A program made the translations under genes and the position numbers. A stretch of 27,266 bases of DNA from an uncultured Vampirovibrio sp. (GTDB taxonomy: Bacteria > Cyanobacteriota > Vampirovibrionia > Gastranaerophilales > Gastranaerophilaceae), in contig CAJTXZ010000007.1 in the NCBI GenBank assembly GCA_910583725.1, forward strand, positions 86,720-113,985. Reading direction: 5' to 3'. Below the pieces are notes generated by a model, which was not told the DNA's origin, searched no databases, and was given only the letters and a program-made list of their open reading frames with translations. Below, one piece after another: positions 20,950 to 27,266 of the stretch (positions are counted from its first letter, which is position 1; each line of letters begins with the position of its first letter).

Positions 20950-21702
20950 TTATTTTTCTCTGTCCTCAACAATATTTTTAAACTTTTCAAAATCCTGTAT
21001 GGTATCTATGCCTACAGGATTTAAGTTTGTAACTAATGTCTTTATGCTCATACCGTTGTAAAGGGCCCTTAATTGTTCAAGGGATTCTGCTTTTTCAATA
21101 TCTGCCATATCTAAAGATGTCATTTTTAAAAGGCTTTCGCGTCTGTATGCATACATGCCTATGTGTGCATAATATTGTGCATATTCTTTGTTTCTTGGAT
21201 ACGGTATAGGCGACCTTGAAAAATAAAGCGCCATATTATCTTTATTAAACACGCATTTTACGCAGTTTGGGTCTTCAATCTGCTCTATGTCTGTAATTTT
21301 TCTAACCAGTGTCGAAATATCCGCTGAAGAATTGTGCAGCGCCTCAATCAAGGAATCAACAACCTCCGGGCTCATTTGGGGTTCATCACCCTGCAGATTT
21401 AGAATATATTCAAATTCAGGATGTCTTTTAATAACTTCTGCTATCCTATCAGAGCCGGATTTATGTTCATCTGATGTCATTTCAACCTTGCCCCCAAAGC
21501 TTTTGACTGCATTATAAATTTCCTCGCTGTCGCAGGCAATAATAACATCTGCCGCCATCTTTACCTTTTTTGCAGCCTCATAAACCCATTGAATAACAGG
21601 CTTATTTTTTGCCTTTAAAAGTAGTTTATTTGGCAGCCTTGAAGATTTTAGTCTTGCCGGTATAATGATTACAGTTTTTTTAATCTTTTCTAAACTTTCC
21701 AT
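20950..21702 (-). CDS. kdsB: 3-deoxy-manno-octulosonate cytidylyltransferase
   Basis: A 250-residue KdsB. IIPARLKSSRLPNKLL is the CTP-binding loop; SDEHKSGSDRIAEV, NLQGDEPQMSP, FSRSPIPYPR and IGMYAYRRESLL are the family's motifs, and PVGIDTIQDFEKF closes it. It makes CMP-Kdo for the LPS inner core, evidence of an outer membrane with LPS. It follows the TPR gene by 19 nt on the same strand and probably shares its transcript. Confidence 0.96.
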   Translation of the reverse strand: MESLEKIKKTVIIIPARLKSSRLPNKLLLKAKNKPVIQWVYEAAKKVKMAADVIIACDSEEIYNAVKSFGGKVEMTSDEHKSGSDRIAEVIKRHPEFEYILNLQGDEPQMSPEVVDSLIEALHNSSADISTLVRKITDIEQIEDPNCVKCVFNKDNMALYFSRSPIPYPRNKEYAQYYAHIGMYAYRRESLLKMTSLDMADIEKAESLEQLRALYNGMSIKTLVTNLNPVGIDTIQDFEKFKNIVEDREK

Positions 21703-21721
21703 TTTTAATCCAATCTAAATT

Positions 21722-23803
21722 CTAATAATATTTTTCGCCAAGTTTTATAACTTTATCCTGGGCCTTTTTTATCATCTTTTCATCCTTTGCATCTGCACCT
21801 AGGAATCTTTCATATTCTTCAAGTGCCTGTCTTTCTTTTCCTTGTTTTTCAAGTATTTCAGCCATATAAAAATGTGAAACATAATATGTCCTGTCAAGAC
21901 TCAAAGTTTTTGTAAAATTTTTATACGCATTATTTATGTCATTCAGGCTTTTGTATGTCAGAGCCTTATAAAAATAAACCTCTGGGTTATTGGGGTATAA
22001 TTTTTCAGCACGGTTTAATTCAGCAATTGTGCCCTTATAATTTTTCTTTTTATACATTGAATAAGCCTTATTCAGGCTATTGTCTGTTGCCTGCTGTTTT
22101 AAATACCCGAGCAGTTTTCTCGCCTTAAGGTTATTTTTATCAAGGCCGATAGCTTTATTTAGATAACTTTCTGCCGTTTTTTTATTATTTATATCTAAAT
22201 ACAAAAGCGCTGTGTTGTAATATAAATCTGAATTCAAAGGGTCAAGCTTGATTGCTTGGGTAAGATTATTTATTGCAGCCTTGTAATTTTTGAGTGATTT
22301 ATAACATAAAGCCAAAGATTCATATGTGGCAGCATCCTTCGGCTGAATTTGGCTGTAAATTTTTATGGCCTTTGAATACTCTTTATTTGCCATATAAGAA
22401 AGGGCTAAAGAATTCTTTTGTGATATTGAATTTTTATTTATATGCTGGTACATATTTTTGATTTCAGGATTTTTGGGTAAGTTTCTATATGCCTGTCTTG
22501 CAATTTCATATGCATTTGATGTTTGACCCTCTAATTCATAAATTTTATACAGCTGAATGTAAGCCGTTGGCGCCTTTGGGGCAATTGCGACAGACTTTTT
22601 ATAGACATTTATTGCATCTTTTACCATATTTTTTTGATATAAAATGCTTGCTAAATTATTGTAAAAATCTGCACTTGGCACAAATTTTTTATTCAAAGGA
22701 TAAAAATTCTTGACAATTTCAGCTATGTTTTTCTTTCCTGAAAGAAGCTTATATAGGCCGTATTGCGCCTGTTTTGAGTTTGGATAAATCGCCAGAACAA
22801 CCTGATAATCTTTTATTGCAGCATCAGTTTGGCCGATTGCCTTGAGGCTTTTTGCCCTCGCTATCCTGATTTGCGATTCATAAGGATTGTTTGAAATTAT
22901 CGAATCATAAATCTTAATAGCGTTTGTATATTCCGCCATATCAAACAAAAGATTTCCAAGATAATATTTTAGGAAAATATCATCTGGTTTTATGGCTATG
23001 GCTTTTGTAAAAAGCTCGTATGTTTTGTCAAATTGTTTTAATTTTTGATATGCAAGCCCCAAAACTTCATAGCTTGTTTCATCATCCTTATTAGTTGTTA
23101 AATCGTCCTCATAAATCTTGATTATATCTTCAATGATTGCATTATCATCACATAGATTTATTGCTGTTTCAAAAAATGTCCGCGCCTCATCATTTTTTTG
23201 TAAACTTTTGTAAACTTTTCCAAGCTTATAATTTAGACAACAATTTTCAGGTGTAGTTTCTAAACCTTTTTTGTAAAATATAACGGCAGAATCAGGGTTT
23301 TTGAATTTTTGTGAAATATCACCAAGATATTCAAAACAAATTTCCTTTGAATATCCTTCATTAACCAGCTCTAAAAATTCATAGGCACTGGCAAAATATT
23401 TTTCCTCAAGATAAAGGTTTTTTGCTATTTCAAGACGATTATTTTGTGTATTTTTAAAGCCAAGCTTTGAATATGTTTTATTTAGACTGTCTCTGTATTT
23501 AATATATTCTGCTGACTTTTTATTCTTTCTTAAAAAATAAAGTATGCTTCTGTAATCATCTGCCTGGGCTTCATAGTTATGTTTAATTCCGTGTACCTTG
23601 GCTCTTCTTTTTAAAATTGATGTATAAGAATTTATAGTTTTATCATTCGGATTTTCTATTACATTACTTGCGGCCTTAATTACCTTTTTTGAATCTTCGC
23701 ATTTTGCAAAGGCTGCAGTGTCACTGGTTTGGATAGCAAGAGCGTTTAAAAATAATACAAGTGCTATAATATATGTGATGTTTTTTAGATATTTAAGATT
23801 CAT
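21722..23803 (-). CDS. Secreted or periplasmic tetratricopeptide repeat protein
   Basis: A 693-residue protein with an N-terminal hydrophobic signal (about residues 9-25, ITYIIALVLFLNALAIQ) and an AFA-like cleavage region near residue 33. The remainder is almost entirely TPR-type helix pairs, with units such as SYEVLGLAYQKLKQFDKTYE, FLKYYLGNLLFDMAEYTNAI, ATYESLALCYKSLKNYKAA and VYFYKALTYKSLNDINNAY. Such proteins act as scaffolds in envelope assembly. GGGGA precedes the ATG. It is upstream of kdsB and downstream of the FHA-like gene, from which a terminator separates it. A partner cannot be named. Confidence 0.88.
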   Translation of the reverse strand: MNLKYLKNITYIIALVLFLNALAIQTSDTAAFAKCEDSKKVIKAASNVIENPNDKTINSYTSILKRRAKVHGIKHNYEAQADDYRSILYFLRKNKKSAEYIKYRDSLNKTYSKLGFKNTQNNRLEIAKNLYLEEKYFASAYEFLELVNEGYSKEICFEYLGDISQKFKNPDSAVIFYKKGLETTPENCCLNYKLGKVYKSLQKNDEARTFFETAINLCDDNAIIEDIIKIYEDDLTTNKDDETSYEVLGLAYQKLKQFDKTYELFTKAIAIKPDDIFLKYYLGNLLFDMAEYTNAIKIYDSIISNNPYESQIRIARAKSLKAIGQTDAAIKDYQVVLAIYPNSKQAQYGLYKLLSGKKNIAEIVKNFYPLNKKFVPSADFYNNLASILYQKNMVKDAINVYKKSVAIAPKAPTAYIQLYKIYELEGQTSNAYEIARQAYRNLPKNPEIKNMYQHINKNSISQKNSLALSYMANKEYSKAIKIYSQIQPKDAATYESLALCYKSLKNYKAAINNLTQAIKLDPLNSDLYYNTALLYLDINNKKTAESYLNKAIGLDKNNLKARKLLGYLKQQATDNSLNKAYSMYKKKNYKGTIAELNRAEKLYPNNPEVYFYKALTYKSLNDINNAYKNFTKTLSLDRTYYVSHFYMAEILEKQGKERQALEEYERFLGADAKDEKMIKKAQDKVIKLGEKYY

Positions 23804-23834
23804 TTAATTCCCCGTGTTTATGATTTAATTTAAT

Positions 23835-23861
23835 ATTATACAAAATTCTGAATTAATACAA
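23835..23861 (-). promoter_or_regulatory. Promoter of the TPR-kdsB operon
   Basis: Minus-strand TTGTAT (23856-23861) and TATAAT (23835-23840), spacing 15 bp. Predicted start about 25 nt before the ATG at 23803. The -10 is consensus; the spacing is short. Confidence 0.55.
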
Positions 23862-23885
23862 CCATATTTAGGGTTAATGCATTAA

Positions 23886-23918
23886 AAAACACCCATTCTG
23901 TTAAAGAATGGGTGTTTT
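23886..23918 (-). terminator. Terminator after the FHA-like gene
   Basis: A perfect 14-bp stem (AAAACACCCATTCT / AGAATGGGTGTTTT) around a 5-nt loop, with T's following on the minus strand. It lies just downstream of the FHA-like gene's stop codon at 23939 and isolates the TPR gene. The plus-strand side also has T's, so it may work in both directions. Confidence 0.9.
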
Positions 23919-23938
23919 GATTTTTATTGATTCTTGAT

Positions 23939-26900
23939 TTAGAATTTATCTTCGTTGTCGTTTTCTTCTTCATCAAGTGTTAATCTTGCAGCTGCCATAA
24001 TTATGTTTGCTGATGGGTCAGTGATTTCATTTAATACGGGAGCTACTGCGCTAACGCCTTCTTCGTGTCTTGGTAATCTTACAACTGCTGATTCGGTTAA
24101 ACCAAGATTTGTGTTGTTATTAACGTCTGGGTCTAGGGTGCCGATGTCAGGAACATCGCAGTTTACTTTTCTGTTGTATACAAGAAGTATGCTGCCGCTG
24201 CCATCTGCTGAGTTAATCTGGTGTCTTTGATTAAAGCCATCAACTTGATCATCATAGTGGTGGTTGTAGAATCCTGGAACATTGTCAGTGTCTTCAATGT
24301 TTTTGTCCATATTCCATCCGGCAGTTTTTCTTACTTCAATGTAAGCGGTGTTACCGTTTGCTGTTGTGCCTTCAGTCGGTCCAACGTTATCGGTTGCTAC
24401 GTTTGGTCTGTTGTCATTTGCTGCGATTAACTGTGTATTTTCGCCATCAACGATTTCTAATGTATCGGCTTTAATTTTAGCAACTGTTATTTTCTTATCT
24501 GTTGCATTTAATTTAACGTCTTTGCCGTCTAATTCAACGTTGTTAACCTGTTGATCTATGTTGCTTGCGCTTGTATTATCATTTTCAGGGTTACGTGTAT
24601 TAATGTTAGAGTTGATTTCAAGACCTGCGTTTTTGTTATTAACGCCTGAGAAAGCTATATCAATCTTTTTATCAGCGTTAACAATTAACTTTTTGCCGTT
24701 TGCCTTGATTTCGCCCTCGCCTGTTGTCTGAACGTTTTTACCTTTGATTGTTGTTTTGTTTGTTTTGTTGCCAAGCACTACTTTGTTTGTAATTACAACA
24801 TCGCCGTTTGCTGCTGTTAACTTGTTTTCTTTAGAGTTTAAATCAACCTTGTTAAGGTTTAAGTTACCTGTTCTTTTGTTTAGTTCGATTTTGTTATTAG
24901 CATCAAGTGCTACTTTGTTGCCGGCAATTAATCTGTCTAATGAAGAACCTTTGATATTCTGGCCTTCGCCGTTAACTGTAAGGTTGATGTTGTTTGCGGC
25001 CTTTACGGTTCCTTTGTAATAATTATCAAGGTCTGCAGTTGATTTTTGTGTAATGTTAACATCAGCGCCTGTTGATTCAACTGTTGCACCTTCCCAAACG
25101 GTTACGGTGTCATTTGATGCGATGTTGGTATTACCGCCGGATTTAACGGTTGAGCTGCCTATCCACACCTCAGAATTTGTAGATGTGATATTGTTTTCTT
25201 CCGTAGCTGTAATTTTGCTGCCCTGAGCATAAACTTGGCCGTTATTAGAGGTTAATGTATTGTTTTTAGATTTTAGGTCTGAATCAATGAAGTATACGCC
25301 ACGTCCAGTACCGGTACCTGTTGTTGTGTAGCTAATATTACCATTGTTTGCTGTAATAATAGCCTTGTTTCCTGTTGCTAAATTTTTAGCAGTAACGCTT
25401 ACGTTTCCATTCTTCGATGTGAGTGTTGAGCTGTTAACTGCTGCATCTGTAGCTGCATCTATTGTGATGTTGCCACCGGTTGCAATATTTGAGTTGTTTC
25501 TAACAGTAACAAGGTCATTAATTGATTTTAATATAATGTTACCATCTTGATCTTGTGCTGCTGTATTACCATAAGCCAGCTTTTGAAGTTTGTTATTGTC
25601 AACGATTAATTTACCAGTAGTTTCAAGAACTAAGTCAGGTGAATTTTTATCGAAGAATGTTGTGCTGCCTATAACTAATACATTGTTAAGGTTATTATTA
25701 TTCTTTGTATCATTGTTATAGAAATTCAATTCATCGTATTGAAGTAATGAATCAGTAAGTACTGTATTTAAACCTAAGAGATTTAAGGTTTTGTCGCCGT
25801 CATATGCAGCATTAATTTTTGCATTTGTAATTTCTATTTCACCAACAGGATATCCTGCAATGTCAGTATCTGATACATTTGCATTCTTATCAACGCCGCC
25901 TGCTATAACATCTACTCTGGAGCCTTGAACAGTTACGCCGTCAATATAAACGTTGCTGCCTTCAATTTTTACATTTTTAAGGCCGTCTACCCAGTTTTTA
26001 CCTGTAGTATCTTCAATGATTACGTCTGTTAAACCGGCTTTAATATTCAGGTTGCCGCCTGCTGAAACATCTAATCTGCCGCCATCTGCAGCCGGAACGT
26101 CTTCTTTATTTTTGTTTACCTGAATTAACACACCGTTTCCTGCGTTAAGGTTTATGTTACCTACAGGATTTTTACCTGCAATATTGTTTATTCTTGAATT
26201 TAATGTTGCAATTCTTGAGTTTTTAGAAATGATATTTCTGTCTGCATCAATATCGATGTCGCCGTATTTATGATTTTTTGCATTTTCAATATCATCAATA
26301 CTTGCATGCAATGTTTCTAAACGTGAGTCTTCAATAACAACATCTCTTAAACTCTTAATTGCGATTTGTCCTGAAACATTGTCCTTAATTTTATTTGCAA
26401 TAACTCTTGAATTTTTAATTTTTACATCAGCATCAGTTGCGTTTTTAATTTGAGCTGTACCTGTCCAGATTGTTGAATCTGCAATTGAAACGCCGTGGTT
26501 GTCTTTGTTAACGCCTCTTTTTTCAAATGTTTCTACAGCCTGGCTGTCGCCGAATGAGTCGTATTTGAAGTTTACGCCGTCAGCAGTAATTAATTTCACG
26601 CTTGATCTTGATATACCGGGGTAATATTTATAGTTACCATTGTTATCATATGTGCCGTCAGCGTTTTGTTTTGGTACATAAGTTTGAATTGTAGTGTCTT
26701 TGACATCGATTTTATCAGCTATTAAATTAACACCGATTGCATTCGTGGTTGGATGTCCGTCTTTGTCATATCCGGTATTAAAGCTTGCACCGTCAGCCTT
26801 GATAACGCCGATTACACCATCTCCAAAACCGTTAATGCTTGAAGCCGGTTCGTATGCAATGATATTGCCGTATTTATATTTAGCAGTTAATTGGTCAGCG

Positions 26901-27266
26901 CCGCCAAATTTATAATTTTTATTGTTGCCGTTAACAATTGTAGGAGTTAAAACGCCGTCAAGATAGCCGCCGCCATCTCTCATAACATCCTGAATATTTC
27001 TTAAGCCTTTAATATCTTTTGTTGAAGCGGTGAATGAGTTTAAGTTAACATTTGAACCGCCGCCGAATAAGATACCGTTAGGGTTAATTAATATAACATT
27101 TCCTGATCTTTCATTTCCACAAGAACCATTCGCGCAGCTGCTTGTCAATTTACCATAAATTTCAGACATGCCGCCAGAGTTTAATACTCTGTTGATAGCT
27201 GTCTGGTTTGCGTTGTGGAAAATCCAGTCTACTGTGATATTTGAACCTACATTGAAGCTGTTCCAG
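23939..27266 (-). CDS. FHA/TpsA-like secreted exoprotein, partial (5' end missing)
   Basis: The frame stays open to the window edge, so the N-terminus is missing; 1108 residues are visible. The first visible residues, WNSFNVGSNITVDWIF followed by NQTAINRVLNSGG and ILINPNGILFGGG, are the core of the filamentous haemagglutinin N-terminal (TPS) domain recognised by TpsB outer-membrane pores. A Cys pair (CANGSC) lies within it. The rest is Asn/Asp/Gly/Thr-rich beta-helix-like sequence with repeats such as GNITIDAATDAAVNSSTL and GNVSVTAKN, and the C-terminus is short and acidic (TLDEEENDNEDKF) with no obvious membrane anchor or barrel. Probably a surface or secreted adhesin. No TpsB gene is in view. 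Confidence 0.86.
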   Translation of the reverse strand, partial: WNSFNVGSNITVDWIFHNANQTAINRVLNSGGMSEIYGKLTSSCANGSCGNERSGNVILINPNGILFGGGSNVNLNSFTASTKDIKGLRNIQDVMRDGGGYLDGVLTPTIVNGNNKNYKFGGADQLTAKYKYGNIIAYEPASSINGFGDGVIGVIKADGASFNTGYDKDGHPTTNAIGVNLIADKIDVKDTTIQTYVPKQNADGTYDNNGNYKYYPGISRSSVKLITADGVNFKYDSFGDSQAVETFEKRGVNKDNHGVSIADSTIWTGTAQIKNATDADVKIKNSRVIANKIKDNVSGQIAIKSLRDVVIEDSRLETLHASIDDIENAKNHKYGDIDIDADRNIISKNSRIATLNSRINNIAGKNPVGNINLNAGNGVLIQVNKNKEDVPAADGGRLDVSAGGNLNIKAGLTDVIIEDTTGKNWVDGLKNVKIEGSNVYIDGVTVQGSRVDVIAGGVDKNANVSDTDIAGYPVGEIEITNAKINAAYDGDKTLNLLGLNTVLTDSLLQYDELNFYNNDTKNNNNLNNVLVIGSTTFFDKNSPDLVLETTGKLIVDNNKLQKLAYGNTAAQDQDGNIILKSINDLVTVRNNSNIATGGNITIDAATDAAVNSSTLTSKNGNVSVTAKNLATGNKAIITANNGNISYTTTGTGTGRGVYFIDSDLKSKNNTLTSNNGQVYAQGSKITATEENNITSTNSEVWIGSSTVKSGGNTNIASNDTVTVWEGATVESTGADVNITQKSTADLDNYYKGTVKAANNINLTVNGEGQNIKGSSLDRLIAGNKVALDANNKIELNKRTGNLNLNKVDLNSKENKLTAANGDVVITNKVVLGNKTNKTTIKGKNVQTTGEGEIKANGKKLIVNADKKIDIAFSGVNNKNAGLEINSNINTRNPENDNTSASNIDQQVNNVELDGKDVKLNATDKKITVAKIKADTLEIVDGENTQLIAANDNRPNVATDNVGPTEGTTANGNTAYIEVRKTAGWNMDKNIEDTDNVPGFYNHHYDDQVDGFNQRHQINSADGSGSILLVYNRKVNCDVPDIGTLDPDVNNNTNLGLTESAVVRLPRHEEGVSAVAPVLNEITDPSANIIMAAARLTLDEEENDNEDKF

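Overview
The window is AT-rich, compact, Gram-negative bacterial DNA. Envelope genes (kdsB, an LptF/LptG permease, manC, an rfbD-type reductase, a TpsA/FHA-like exoprotein) indicate an outer membrane with LPS. A PDZ + radical SAM + DUF512 protein of the type known from cyanobacteria, the low GC, and two proteins with a short N-terminal Met-x-Ile...Asn-Phe-(Arg) tag lead me to suggest a non-photosynthetic relative of Cyanobacteria (Vampirovibrionia/Melainabacteria, e.g. Gastranaerophilales). That placement is an inference with moderate confidence; no rRNA or tRNA gene is visible to test it.

Layout. 1-65: GC-rich 10-bp tandem repeat at the window edge. 101-1495 (-): manC with a clear promoter. 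1957-2163 (+): small unknown protein followed by a 20-bp palindrome and a terminator. 2221-2740: gene-free, with several hairpins including a perfect 24-bp inverted repeat. 2741-3562 (-): rfbD-like reductase. 3677-6265 (+): lipoprotein-like family 5 solute-binding protein plus a SIMPL protein, closed by a strong terminator. 6484-8118 (+): unknown tagged protein with a NUMOD3-like segment. 8148-9757 (-): aconitase/IPM-isomerase-type small subunit and NAD-type isocitrate dehydrogenase. 9819-11787 (+): tyrA overlapping an LptF/G permease gene. 11875-12099 (-): small tagged protein. 12186-13323 (-): a protein with a duplicated RWYDxDP motif, coupled to folE2. 13434-14828 (-): uppS-rdgB, divergent from 14932-16772 (+): PadR regulator and DUF512 radical SAM protein, overlapping by 4 nt. 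16898-19246 (+): ffh, unknown membrane protein, rpsP, terminator. 19332-20522 (+): DapL-like aminotransferase. 20652-20930 (+): lone Flp-type pilin. 20950-23803 (-): TPR protein and kdsB. 23939-27266 (-): TpsA/FHA-like exoprotein, cut at its 5' end by the window edge.

How it fits together. Much of the window serves the envelope: UppS makes the polyprenyl carrier, KdsB activates Kdo, ManC and the RfbD-like reductase make nucleotide sugars, the LptF/G permease works in LPS transport, and the FHA-like protein, TPR protein and pilin act outside the cytoplasm. Core metabolism appears as 2-oxoglutarate synthesis (IDH), tyrosine (TyrA), probably lysine/diaminopimelate (DapL-like) and pterin (FolE2).

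I did not find an obvious defence system, CRISPR array, prophage or complete transposon. The least explained signals are the recurrent 20-bp palindrome (two identical intergenic copies plus one with a single mismatch), the hairpin cluster at 2325-2570, a promoter architecture that predicts leaderless mRNAs for at least three genes, the shared -35 of uppS and the PadR operon, and the duplicated-motif protein coupled to folE2.
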